Assembly: GCA_040393065.1 (NCBI GenBank)
Contig: JBEBUW010000008.1
Location: forward strand, 8,978 to 72,977
Direction: 5' to 3'
Length of the DNA: 64,000 nucleotides
DNA from: JACCWM01 sp040393065
GTDB taxonomy: Bacteria; Myxococcota_A; Bradymonadia; Bradymonadales; Bradymonadaceae
The position numbers and the translations under genes were made by a program. Of the stretch, positions 8,277-17,072 are shown in pieces. The notes below the pieces were generated by a model. That model ran no database searches, was not told the origin of the DNA, and saw nothing but the letters and a program-made list of their open reading frames with translations. Within the stretch, counting starts at the first letter, position 1. The number at the start of each line of letters is the position of its first letter.

Positions 8277-9605
8277 ATGTATCGAACGCCAGGTAGAAAC
8301 CAAATAGATCCCGCACAAGGCAAGCTGGCGGTGTTGTTACCCGGAATGGGAGCCGTTGCCACGACATTTATTGCAGGGGTGGAGGCAGTTCGCAAAGGGA
8401 TAGCGGTTCCGGTGGGAAGTTTAACCCAGTTGGGCATGCTTTCCGGTGAGGAGGGGTCGCCGGGCGGCAACATTCCGATTGGCGAGGCGGTCTCGCTGGC
8501 ACAGTTGGATGATCTGGTTTTTGGTGGCTGGGATATTGCCGGGGGCGACTGTTACGAGGCGGCTCGCGAGGCGGGGGTATTGCATGCGGCGCATCTGGAA
8601 GCGGTCCGTGATTTTTTGACGGGGATTGAACCGATGCCGGCCGTGTTTGATCAGCAGTTTGTGCGTAATTTGCGCGGAACCCGGGTAAAAAGCGGTCCGA
8701 CGAAGATGGCGCTGGCGGAAATGCTGATCGAGGATATTCAGACGTTTTTGAGCGATAATGGATGCAATCGGGCGGTAGCGGTGTGGTGTGGCTCGACCGA
8801 GGTTTATGTGGAGCTGGAGGAAGTTCACCAGACGATTGCGGCCTTTGAGAAGGGCTTGCGTGAGAATCATCCCCGGATCAGTCCGGCAATGATTTATGCG
8901 TATGCCCTGGTGCGGGCCGGCGTGCCGTATGCGAACGGAGCGCCGAACCGGGCTGTGGATTGTCCGGCGATCGTGGAGCTGGCCGAGCGCGAGGGCGTGG
9001 CGATTGCCGGCAAGGATTTTAAGACCGGACAGACTCTGATGAAAACGATTCTGGCGCCGGGCTTTTCCAAGCGGATGCTGGGCGTTGCGGGGTGGTATTC
9101 GACCAACATTCTGGGCAATCGTGACGGTGTGGTGCTCGACGATCCGGGCTCGTTTCGGACCAAGGAGGAAACCAAGCTCTCGGTTTTGGACTCGATTCTG
9201 GATCGGGACGATCATCCGGAGCTGTATGCCGACATGGTGCACAAAGTTCGGATTGATTACTACAAGCCGCGCGGTGACGATAAAGAGGGCTGGGATAATA
9301 TCGATATCTTTGGCTGGCTTGGCTATCCGATGCAGATCAAGGTGAACTTTTTGTGCAAGGACTCGATTCTGGCGGCGCCGCTGGTGCTCGATCTTGCCTT
9401 GTTCATGGATCTGGCACAGCGCAGCGGACGTTCGGGCGTGCAGGAATGGCTGTCGTTTTATTTCAAATGTCCGCAGGCCGGTGATTTGCAGCATGTGGAG
9501 CATGATATTTTTGTGCAACATCGCATGCTTGAGCAGACCTTGCGTGAGTTTGCTGCGATGAATGCGGCTGATGCGCTGGCAAATATTCACAGTCTGAACG
9601 GCTGA
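8277..9605 (+). CDS. ino1: Myo-inositol-1-phosphate synthase
   Basis: Makes inositol 1-phosphate from glucose 6-phosphate with NAD, the first step of inositol-lipid synthesis. The 442-residue protein has the N-terminal NAD-binding segment LLPGMGAVATTFIAG, then NGAPNRAVD, AGKDFKTGQTLMKT (the conserved catalytic region), STNILGNRDG and YYKPRGDDKEGWDNID, with LGYPMQIKVNFLCKDSILAAP at the end. Length fits the bacterial family. It opens a same-strand run of six genes whose other members fit the later steps of phosphatidylinositol and inositol-sphingolipid synthesis. Confidence 0.95.
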   Translation: MYRTPGRNQIDPAQGKLAVLLPGMGAVATTFIAGVEAVRKGIAVPVGSLTQLGMLSGEEGSPGGNIPIGEAVSLAQLDDLVFGGWDIAGGDCYEAAREAGVLHAAHLEAVRDFLTGIEPMPAVFDQQFVRNLRGTRVKSGPTKMALAEMLIEDIQTFLSDNGCNRAVAVWCGSTEVYVELEEVHQTIAAFEKGLRENHPRISPAMIYAYALVRAGVPYANGAPNRAVDCPAIVELAEREGVAIAGKDFKTGQTLMKTILAPGFSKRMLGVAGWYSTNILGNRDGVVLDDPGSFRTKEETKLSVLDSILDRDDHPELYADMVHKVRIDYYKPRGDDKEGWDNIDIFGWLGYPMQIKVNFLCKDSILAAPLVLDLALFMDLAQRSGRSGVQEWLSFYFKCPQAGDLQHVEHDIFVQHRMLEQTLREFAAMNAADALANIHSLNG

Positions 9606-9762
9606 TCGTGATGGCGCCGCCCGGAAACCAGGCACGACGGGGGGATGGGACGGCCGGATCGCGGCGCGGGTGGTGTCTGCGTGGCATGACTTTCAGCCAT
9701 GGTTGGCGTGTGTTGCATCGGGGCAGCGGTCAGGAATTTAGATGCGGAAGAGGGATGGTCTT

Positions 9763-10602
9763 ATGATGGAACCATCACTTATAGCAGGGCTTGTGCCGGG
9801 GCTGGTTTTGTTGTCGGGAGTGCTTCTGGCGCTGGGGTATTTTGCCTGGCGTGTGTTTCCGACATTGGCGCCGGCGAGTGGTCCCAGACGTTATGGCGGT
9901 TCGTTGTTGGTGCCGCTGTTGCTGGTGGATTTTTTTTACTGGCTGCTGGATCCGGTGGTTGCTTTTTTGAGTCGTCGGGGGGTGACGCCAAATCATGTAA
10001 CCTATGGCTCGCTGGTGCTGTCGGTGGCGTGTGCGGTCAGCTTTGGGACGGGACATTTTATGATCGGGGCCTGGGTGTTCGGGCTGGCTGCGGGCTGTGA
10101 TGCGCTGGATGGATTACTGGCCAGGCATAGCGGACAGACGTCGGAGTCGGGGGCTTTCATCGACTCGTTTGTCGACCGATTGAGTGAGGGTGTGGTGTAT
10201 CTGGGGCTGGCGTACTGGGGACAGGGAGGCTGGCTGACCTGGACGGCCGTGCTGGCAATTCTGGGTTCGTATTCGGTGAGTTATGCGCGTGCAAGAGGGG
10301 AGGCGCTGGGCGTTGTGTGCAAAGGTGGCTTGATGCAGCGTCCGGAGCGGATGGTGGTTTTATTTATCACGACGCTGGGAGCGCCGTATTTTGCTTTTTA
10401 TCTGGAGGGCACGAGTGGGCGGCCGATCTATCACCTGGCGATTGCCGGGACGGGATTGATCGCAGTGACTGCGTTGTTTACGGCAGTTAGCCGGGCGCGC
10501 TGGATTGTGACAGCATTGCGCGACAAGGAGTTGGTTCAGGAGGAGAAGAAAGCCCGAGCCGATTTCTCGGTTGCGAAGAAATTCGAATCCCGGCGCGTTT
10601 GA
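9763..10602 (+). CDS. CDP-alcohol phosphatidyltransferase, likely PI-phosphate synthase
   Basis: Integral membrane enzyme that joins a CDP-activated lipid to an alcohol. The family motif D-x2-DG-x2-AR-x8-G-x3-D-x3-D is intact (DALDGLLAR then SGAFIDSFVD, around residues 110-135). About six hydrophobic segments are visible. ATG 9763 was chosen because AGAGGG precedes it by eight or nine bases; an in-frame ATG at 9742 has no such site, and 9766 is also possible. Its position after ino1 suggests that inositol 1-phosphate is the acceptor, giving phosphatidylinositol phosphate; substrate is inferred from context only. A 157-base gap separates it from ino1. Confidence 0.85.
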   Translation: MMEPSLIAGLVPGLVLLSGVLLALGYFAWRVFPTLAPASGPRRYGGSLLVPLLLVDFFYWLLDPVVAFLSRRGVTPNHVTYGSLVLSVACAVSFGTGHFMIGAWVFGLAAGCDALDGLLARHSGQTSESGAFIDSFVDRLSEGVVYLGLAYWGQGGWLTWTAVLAILGSYSVSYARARGEALGVVCKGGLMQRPERMVVLFITTLGAPYFAFYLEGTSGRPIYHLAIAGTGLIAVTALFTAVSRARWIVTALRDKELVQEEKKARADFSVAKKFESRRV

Positions 10603-10699
10603 TCCTCTGCATGCAGAGCTCTTCATGCGTATTTTGCCGGGATGGCGAACGTGCGCCGTGAGGAGATCTGTTTCCTTATCTTCTGTGGATGGCTTCCGC

Positions 10700-11122
10700 A
10701 TGATGTTCAAGCCTAAAAGGCATCTGATCGACCTTTGCACAACGGCGATGGCCAGTCTGGTGGCAACCGGTGTCGATGGACTTTTGTACGCAGTTTTATT
10801 GAGCTGGACGATTGGCTGGGGAACGTACCGGATTGGTATTACGGCAGCACTGGCTGCGTTTGTGGGCGGGATGACACATTTTGTGTTGTGCCGTACCTGG
10901 GTTTTTCAGCGTTACGAGAAACCGCTGTTGAGTGCTCTGCTCGCGTATATGGTGATGTGCGGCGGAGCTGCTCTGGTGCATGGATTGTTGACGCATGCGC
11001 TGGCATTGCATGTGGCGATTTCCTCGGCCTGGCTCGTCTCCAAACTCCTGGTCTTTTTGATGTGGACGTATCCGATGAGCCGGTTTGTGGTTTTTGGCCA
11101 GCTTCGAGAAGAAATGAACTGA
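10700..11122 (+). CDS. GtrA-like four-helix membrane protein
   Basis: A 140-residue protein with four hydrophobic segments, of the kind seen in the GtrA family, whose known members help move polyprenyl-linked sugars across the membrane. WVFQRY, in the loop after the second segment, resembles the family's conserved FvfrR-type motif. The start is uncertain: ATG 10700 gives a normal GtrA length, while ATG 10625 would add 25 residues; neither has a strong ribosome-binding site. Its place between a lipid synthase and an exporter suggests a role in flipping or glycosylating an inositol lipid. Confidence 0.7.
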   Translation: MMFKPKRHLIDLCTTAMASLVATGVDGLLYAVLLSWTIGWGTYRIGITAALAAFVGGMTHFVLCRTWVFQRYEKPLLSALLAYMVMCGGAALVHGLLTHALALHVAISSAWLVSKLLVFLMWTYPMSRFVVFGQLREEMN

Positions 11123-11163
11123 GTAAAGCCGGGTACCACTAAGGCTGCGTTTGCGAGGTCGCC

Positions 11164-13668
11164 ATGCACGTGATTCCTGCTGTCATGCGGTTGTACCAGC
11201 GCAGATTGTGGATCGTACTGGCCGGTCTGGTGGTCATGACGGTCGGGGCTGTAATGCTTGCGCGTACGCTGACTCTGGATGCGGATTTGTCGCAGCTTTT
11301 GCCTCAGAGCGCATCGAGTGTGAAGGGATTAAGCCGCCTGGAGGAGCAGTATGGCGGTACTATCGGGCGTCTGACGATCGTGCTGCAAAGCCCGGATCGT
11401 GAGGCCAATCGCCGGGCGGCAGCGCAACTTTCGGTGGAGCTTGCCAAGATCGATGGCGTGGGGCGCGTGGAGACGACACGACCGTTTGATTTTTTCTTCG
11501 AGCACCGGCTGTTGTACGTCGATTTTCCAGATCTGCAGGAGGCAGCGCAGCGGATTCGGCGCCGGCTCGAATGGGAGCGCTCACGTGCTAATCCGTTGTT
11601 TGCGGATCTGGGAGCGTCACGTGCTCCGGAGGTCGATCTTTCCGATATCGAAGAGCGCTATCAGTCGCTGAATCAGGGGAAATACTATGAGGCGGAAAAC
11701 GGAAGAACGCTTGTGTTTTTTGTCTATCCGGAGTTTTCCGCGGCAGATCTGGGACGCTCGATTGCGCTGATTCAACAGGTCCGTGAAGTAGCAACAGCCG
11801 GTCTTGCCGAGGATTTTCCGCAGGTGAGCTATTCACTGACCGGGCGTTATATGAAGCGCGTCGAGCAGGAAGAGATTTTGTCGCAAGACTTGCAAACGGC
11901 GACAAGCGTGGCGCTATTTTTGCTGTTTCTATTTGCAGTGCTGTACTTGCGCAGCGTGCGGGCAACCGTGCTGGTTTTGGTTCCGTTGAGTGTGGGCACA
12001 CTCTGGGGCTTTGCGTGGGCAGCGCTGGTTTTTGGAAATCTGAACATTTTGACGACGTTTCTGGGCGCGATTTTACTCGGGCTGGGGGTCGATTACGGGA
12101 TTCATCTGGTTTCTCGTTATTATGAGGCGCGCAGCGAGCAGAAGCGGGTTGAACAGGCGTTGATGATTGCGCTTAGCACTTCGGGCCGGGCGAGTATGTA
12201 TGCAGGGCTGACGACGATGGCGGCGCTGGGAAGCCTGGCGCTGTCGAGCTTTCGTGCGTTTTATGAGTTTGGAGTCATCGCGTTGGGCGGCATGTTGCTG
12301 ATTTTGTTGTCGTATGCAACCGTTTTGCCGGTGATAATTCTGGCGTATGCACGGCTTTTTCCGAAAACGGACAGCGCGCCGCTGGGCCGCGTGCCCCTTG
12401 CTGTGGTAGCTGCCGATGAGTTTGCGCCGGCGTTAACACTGGGGATGAACCCTTCCAGGCGCCGCTTGCGCAGGATGCGGGCCATTTATGCAGCGACGGC
12501 AAGTAGCCTTGTCGTGATTGTTTTGCTGTCTTGTATCGGTCTCTCACGGGTCGAGTTGGAGCGCGATTTTCGTGCGGTGCAGATGACCGATACGCCTACC
12601 TGGCGGCTGGATGAGCTGGTCAATGATATTATTGGCCAATCGCAAACGCCGGCCGTTGTGCTGGTGGATTCTGCCGAGCATGCACAAATTGTTGTCGCAG
12701 AGCTAAAGCGGCGCCAGGAGCAATGGCCTGCCGGCTATACGATTGAACAGGTCTTGAGCCTGAATGAAATTTTGCCTCGCCAGCAAAACGAAAAAATAGC
12801 ACTGCTGCGTGATTTGCAGGCCGAACTTGAGGAAATTCCGCAAGAGGAGCGCTCGGAGCAATTGTCGGAGTTTTTGACGGAAGCCGAGCGTGTGCTGGCT
12901 GCCGGGCCGGTAACCGTTGCAGCGTTGCCGGAATCATTGCGCATTCCTTTTTCGCGGCGCGATGATCCTGCCCGCGCGGTTGTGCTGGTGTTTGCCGCGC
13001 AGCCGGCTGAGAAGGCCGAAGTCATCGAGGATTTTGCGGCCGTGGTACGTAATTTGCCAGGTGCAACAAGTCTGCAGCCTCCGATTGAAGGTGTCAGTGA
13101 GGCTTTGTTGCTGGCAGATATCCTGGTTTATGTGCAGAACGACATGTACTGGATGGTCGCTGCGGCGGTGCTGGGGGGATTTTTAATTTCCTGGATTGCA
13201 TTTGGTTTGCGGCGGCAGCTCTGGGCGTCGCTGGGGATCCTGGCGTTGTCCATTAGCTGCGCGATCGGGTTTGCCGGTTTGTTTGGGATTCCGTTTACGT
13301 TTCTGAACCTGATTGTCGTGCCTGTCTGGCTTGGATTGGCGGTCGATGTTTCCTTTTACATGTTTATGCGCAGGGAGGAGACGACAGGCAATCAGGCCAG
13401 GCCCATGCTGAGTGTGGCCGGAGCTGTAATAGCCGGTTTTTTAACCAGCATGATCGGTTTTGGAGCGCTGCTTTTTGCCCATCATCAAGGTTTGTTCGGT
13501 CTGGGGCTGATTGCGGTTGTAGGACTGGGGATTATCTTGAGTGTAAACCTGTTGGTTCACCTGCTTTTGTGGGTTCGTGAACAACTGGTTGAGTACAACA
13601 TCAAAAAAGAACGCCCGGTGAAGTCAGAGCAGGATATGCCTTACCTTCCGTTGACAGGCCATGAGTAG
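11164..13668 (+). CDS. RND/MMPL-family exporter
   Basis: An 834-residue membrane protein with the two-fold RND layout: a first helix near residues 16-36, a periplasmic domain to about 245, five helices at about 250-400, another helix near 440, a second periplasmic domain, and a last block of helices from about 660 to 815. GLGVDYGIHL (near 307) and GLAVDVSFYMF (near 724) are the paired helix-4 motifs with the acidic residue used for proton coupling. Members of this branch export hydrophobic lipids (for example hopanoid or mycolate transporters). The last eight bases overlap the next gene, so translation is coupled. Export of an inositol lipid is an inference from the operon. Confidence 0.88.
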   Translation: MHVIPAVMRLYQRRLWIVLAGLVVMTVGAVMLARTLTLDADLSQLLPQSASSVKGLSRLEEQYGGTIGRLTIVLQSPDREANRRAAAQLSVELAKIDGVGRVETTRPFDFFFEHRLLYVDFPDLQEAAQRIRRRLEWERSRANPLFADLGASRAPEVDLSDIEERYQSLNQGKYYEAENGRTLVFFVYPEFSAADLGRSIALIQQVREVATAGLAEDFPQVSYSLTGRYMKRVEQEEILSQDLQTATSVALFLLFLFAVLYLRSVRATVLVLVPLSVGTLWGFAWAALVFGNLNILTTFLGAILLGLGVDYGIHLVSRYYEARSEQKRVEQALMIALSTSGRASMYAGLTTMAALGSLALSSFRAFYEFGVIALGGMLLILLSYATVLPVIILAYARLFPKTDSAPLGRVPLAVVAADEFAPALTLGMNPSRRRLRRMRAIYAATASSLVVIVLLSCIGLSRVELERDFRAVQMTDTPTWRLDELVNDIIGQSQTPAVVLVDSAEHAQIVVAELKRRQEQWPAGYTIEQVLSLNEILPRQQNEKIALLRDLQAELEEIPQEERSEQLSEFLTEAERVLAAGPVTVAALPESLRIPFSRRDDPARAVVLVFAAQPAEKAEVIEDFAAVVRNLPGATSLQPPIEGVSEALLLADILVYVQNDMYWMVAAAVLGGFLISWIAFGLRRQLWASLGILALSISCAIGFAGLFGIPFTFLNLIVVPVWLGLAVDVSFYMFMRREETTGNQARPMLSVAGAVIAGFLTSMIGFGALLFAHHQGLFGLGLIAVVGLGIILSVNLLVHLLLWVREQLVEYNIKKERPVKSEQDMPYLPLTGHE

Positions 13669-14656
13669 AAACTACGCAGTTGTTGGAGGCGCCGGGATTT
13701 TATTGGCAGCCTACGCATTCATCAATCCGTTGCGTATCGAACATTTCCTGATGCTCGCCGGGCTGAGTTTTTTGTGGATACTTTCACGGCCCACGCGACA
13801 GTTCGTACTGATGTTTTTGCCGCTGTTTTTATTTGTCTGGGTTTACGATTTGTTGCGGGTTTTTGCCTCGCGAGCTGTGCATATCGTGTCGCTTCAGGCT
13901 GTTCACCAGGCTGAACTCGCCCTGTTTGGCTGGACACACAATGGTGTGCAGATAAGTCCGGTAGAGTATTTCGAACAGAATCATCATGTCGTATTCGATC
14001 TGCTGGGTGCGGCCTGGTATTCTTCGCATATTCTGACGGTTGTTGGATTTACGCTGTTCCTCTGGTGGTCTCAGCAGCGTAGCGAGCAGGCCAAGCACAA
14101 GACACACACGGAAGGGGATCTGGCCCGGTTTTTATGGGGTTTTCTCGCAGTCAATATCGTAGGCTTTACGATTCAGGTTTGTTTTCCCGTCGCGCCGCCC
14201 TGGTATCTATCGGAGTTTGGTAACGTGATGCCGAGTCCAGGGATGGTTGGAGATCCGGCGGGACTGGCACGGGTCGATGCTCTTTTCGGAAGTAGCTATT
14301 TTGCGGGCGTCTATGGCCAGGCAACTTACATTTTCGGGGCGATGCCATCCCTGCATGTGGCCTATCCGGTCTGGATCGCACTCAATACGCAGAGTGTACG
14401 AGGGAGAATTCTAGGATGGTCTTATGCAGCACTCATGGCGTTTTTTGCTGTCTATCTAACACATCATTATATTCTTGATTTGCTTGCAGGAGCGGGGATT
14501 TCAATACTGATTTATCGACTGCTGAAAACCAGAGCATTAGAAATGCTGCCTTTGCGGATTTATCAGTGGCTGGTTCGTCAGTTCTTAGAGTCAAATCCTG
14601 AGCCTGCATTGGAAGGAAGTAGATTGCCGTCCGTGGAATCGGAGATCCTGCATTGA
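13661..14656 (+). CDS. PAP2-superfamily, inositol-phosphorylceramide-synthase-like
   Basis: A 331-residue polytopic protein of the PAP2_3/Aur1-like group. It has FPVAPPWY (about 173-180), GAMPSLHVAYPV (about 225-236; PSLH is the C2 motif) and THHYILDLLAG (about 265-276; the C3 motif with catalytic His and Asp). These are the marks of inositol phosphorylceramide synthase rather than ordinary lipid phosphatases, though they do not exclude the latter. The enzyme would transfer phosphoinositol to a ceramide. The start overlaps the end of the RND gene (ATGAGTAG). No ceramide-synthesis gene is in the window, so the sphingolipid acceptor is unproven. Confidence 0.75.
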   Translation: MSRNYAVVGGAGILLAAYAFINPLRIEHFLMLAGLSFLWILSRPTRQFVLMFLPLFLFVWVYDLLRVFASRAVHIVSLQAVHQAELALFGWTHNGVQISPVEYFEQNHHVVFDLLGAAWYSSHILTVVGFTLFLWWSQQRSEQAKHKTHTEGDLARFLWGFLAVNIVGFTIQVCFPVAPPWYLSEFGNVMPSPGMVGDPAGLARVDALFGSSYFAGVYGQATYIFGAMPSLHVAYPVWIALNTQSVRGRILGWSYAALMAFFAVYLTHHYILDLLAGAGISILIYRLLKTRALEMLPLRIYQWLVRQFLESNPEPALEGSRLPSVESEILH

Positions 14657-15132
14657 ATAAAAGGCCCTGGTCTGCAGCGCCGGTATCGATGTTTTTTGCA
14701 ACTTCTGGAGGGATTGGCTATGTGCCCGTGGGTTCAGGAACCTGTGGAGCCGCCGTGGCTATTTTGCCTATCGTCTGGGCAAGTCATATGGTTCCGTTCT
14801 CCCTGCGCGTAGCGTTTCTGGGAGTCTTGATCCTCGCTTCGATTCTATGGAGTGAACGGGCAGGAAAAGCTCTACAGGAACCAGACAGTTCAAAAATCGT
14901 GATCGATGAGGTTGTCGGGATCTGGGTAACGCTTGTGATGTTTGATGCACTTCGCTGGCCGCAATGGCTGGCAGGGTTTGTCGCATTTCGGGTTTTTGAT
15001 ATCTGGAAGCCCTGGCCTGTAGGCTGGCTCGATCGCCATGTGCGGAATGGATCAGGCGTTGTGCTGGATGATGTTGCCGCAGGCCTATGGGCTCTTGTGT
15101 TCGTATGGGGACTTTCGCGCTTTGTTTTGTAG
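14653..15132 (+). CDS. PgpA-like phosphatase, likely PI-phosphate phosphatase
   Basis: A 159-residue membrane protein with the PgpA signature: FATSGGIGYVPVGSGTCG near the start, SSKIVIDEVVGIW in the middle and FDIWKPWPVGWLD plus VVLDDVAAGLW near the end. Known PgpA removes phosphate from phosphatidylglycerophosphate; in gut Bacteroidetes a PgpA-like protein in the inositol-lipid cluster dephosphorylates PI-phosphate, and the gene's neighbours here suggest the same. The TTG at 14653 overlaps the stop of the preceding gene (TTGA), which points to coupled translation; an in-frame ATG at 14689 is the alternative. Confidence 0.85.
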   Translation: MNKRPWSAAPVSMFFATSGGIGYVPVGSGTCGAAVAILPIVWASHMVPFSLRVAFLGVLILASILWSERAGKALQEPDSSKIVIDEVVGIWVTLVMFDALRWPQWLAGFVAFRVFDIWKPWPVGWLDRHVRNGSGVVLDDVAAGLWALVFVWGLSRFVL

Positions 15133-15432
15133 TTGAGCGAGCGTGGAGATGAGGTTTTGAAGAGGGACATAGCTGCCCTGTGTCACGGCAAAAGTTCTCT
15201 TCTTCGCCGCCTGCTGCCGTCCCCCCTTTGCCTCCTCCTGACCACTGCTATCTCTAACTTCTACTGTCTGTTTGCAGACTCGTCCCTATGGTGTTCGCGT
15301 AAGGCTGAGCACCGTGACCTTATGTGGTTTGGGACGCACGGAGTGTTTGCGTGCTCTTGACATAGCTCCTTGTCGTATGCAATCGATGCTGGTTTATTGC
15401 TGAACTAAATTGGGTAGACTTGAGAGAAAGTG
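15133..15432. other. Intergenic stretch with possible promoter
   Basis: 300 bases between the end of the inositol-lipid run and a lipoprotein gene. A TTGACA at 15357-15362 could be a -35 box, but no good -10 at the usual spacing follows, so it is only a hint. AGAGAAAG at 15423-15430 serves as a ribosome-binding site for the next gene. No hairpin terminator was found. Confidence 0.35.
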
Positions 15433-16284
15433 ATGAAGATGCAGAATCTAGGGAAAAGAGTTGGTTGGAATGTAAAGCACGATGGGATTTTGGCACGCTG
15501 GCTATTTTTGATTCTCGTATCCGCTGCTCTGGGGTTGGCAGGTTGCTCTTCGGATAGCGTGTCGTCAAAGAATAATAATTCTATTGATATCGAGCCTGAT
15601 GTTGCTGTGGCAGCAGATACATCGAGTGAGAATGATGTCAAAATAGAGGACGCAGACTCTTCCCAGAGTGATGTGTCGGCTGAAGATACGTCACAAGAAG
15701 AGGATGTGTCTCAGGACGAGGATACGTCTTCCGATGCGGATACGGCGCCGGAGGAAGATGTCCTGTCGGAAGAAGATACGTCCTCGGAAGAAGATACAGG
15801 CGAGTCTGAGGATGTTGAGGAGGGGGATGTTCAGGATGAAGAGGATGAGGACACGGGAGATTCTGAAGATACCGGTCCGGCTGAAGAAGATCCGTATGAG
15901 GATCGTCCGATGGGGAAATGTATAACAAACCTGGATTGTCCGATCATGGCTCAGGGGTACAGAGAATGTGGACGGTCCGTACCGGGTGGGGTGTGTCGAG
16001 GATGTGGTGAGGGTGAATGCGGTATTATGGCGGCCTGTATGTTTGGAACATGTCAGGACGTCTGCGATACGAAGGAAGACTGTGCGCCAGGATTGACGTG
16101 TTCCTCGCAAGGGGTATGCGCGATTGAGCGCTGTGAGAACAATGTTTGCCCGACGCCGTTGTTTGGCTGTTCCGCGACCGGATTCTGTGAGCGAATTGCT
16201 TGTGCAGATCAGAGCGATTGTCCGGAGCTGACGACGTGTACGGATGGTCTTTGTATTGAGAATCGTCAGCTCGCGAATCCTTAA
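15433..16284 (+). CDS. Lipoprotein with acidic linker and Cys-rich domain
   Basis: A 283-residue outer-surface or periplasmic lipoprotein. The signal ends in LGLAGC with the lipidated cysteine at residue 38. Residues about 45-155 are a low-complexity Asp/Glu/Ser linker with imperfect EDTSxEED repeats. The rest is a Cys-rich domain with spacing such as CITNLDCP, CDTKEDC, CADQSDC and CTDGLC, typical of Myxococcota surface proteins. No enzyme motif. The ATG at 15433 was chosen over the GTG just before it. The gene ends six bases from the convergent DUF924 gene. Confidence 0.85.
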   Translation: MKMQNLGKRVGWNVKHDGILARWLFLILVSAALGLAGCSSDSVSSKNNNSIDIEPDVAVAADTSSENDVKIEDADSSQSDVSAEDTSQEEDVSQDEDTSSDADTAPEEDVLSEEDTSSEEDTGESEDVEEGDVQDEEDEDTGDSEDTGPAEEDPYEDRPMGKCITNLDCPIMAQGYRECGRSVPGGVCRGCGEGECGIMAACMFGTCQDVCDTKEDCAPGLTCSSQGVCAIERCENNVCPTPLFGCSATGFCERIACADQSDCPELTTCTDGLCIENRQLANP

Positions 16285-16290
16285 GTCGTA

Positions 16291-16896
16291 CTAGAACGAA
16301 GAGCCGGGCTGTTTGAGAAATTCGATCTCCTCGGGCGTGGATTCACGTCCGAGGATTTCATTTCGGTGAGGAAATCTACCGAAGCGATCGATGATGACTT
16401 TATGGCGGACTGCAAAGTCGTAGGTGACTTCAAAGAAGTCGTGATCCGTCTCGGGGACTTCGTTTCTGAGTTTGTCAAATAGCGCGACGCATTGTTCCTG
16501 AAGAGCCTGATCTTCGGCATGTTCGAGTGGTAAGTAGACAAAAATACGTTCGACCGGACTGAGTTTTTGATCGTGACCGCTGGCAATCATGTCCAGAGCG
16601 TATTGAAGGGCCAGTGGGTCGGAAGCAAAAGCATCGGGGGTGCCGCGGTAAATGTTGCGGGTGAATTGATCGAGCAGGATGATCAATGCCAGAGAACCGT
16701 GTGGCGTGCTGCGCAGTGCTTCGTATTCTCCAGCGCTGGCACGGGCAACGTCATTGCCAAATCGTTCTCGAATTTCGTTGTCTGTTTGTTCTGATGCCGT
16801 AAACCAGAGATCTGTTTTTTGTTTGGCAAATGGATCTGTGGAGAGATCTCCAAACCAATAGTTTAAAACACGGGCGGTGATATCCTGAGAATTCAT
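16291..16896 (-). CDS. DUF924 family protein
   Basis: A 201-residue soluble protein of a widespread family of unknown function. NYWFGDLS near the start, LALIILLDQFTRNIYRGTPDAFA in the middle and VYLPLEHAED are its marks (the middle one is shown here in part: DQFTRNIYRG). Family members have an all-helical, TPR-like fold and no established activity. It ends close to the convergent lipoprotein gene at 15433-16284. GGAC stands before the ATG. No operon partner. Confidence 0.9.
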   Translation of the reverse strand: MNSQDITARVLNYWFGDLSTDPFAKQKTDLWFTASEQTDNEIRERFGNDVARASAGEYEALRSTPHGSLALIILLDQFTRNIYRGTPDAFASDPLALQYALDMIASGHDQKLSPVERIFVYLPLEHAEDQALQEQCVALFDKLRNEVPETDHDFFEVTYDFAVRHKVIIDRFGRFPHRNEILGRESTPEEIEFLKQPGSSF

Positions 16897-17072
16897 GGCT
16901 GTCCTTTACAAGAGAGTTCTGGTTGTCCGGCGCTTGGAATGGTATTTATGCGTTCAACCGCCTTGTTTTATGGTGGAGAAAGGTATCCTGGATGAGAAAA
17001 AAAATATTGTAAATTTGGGTCATCCATGGAGAGTGCAAGTATCATGAATAGCATACGAACAAGGAGTTCATT

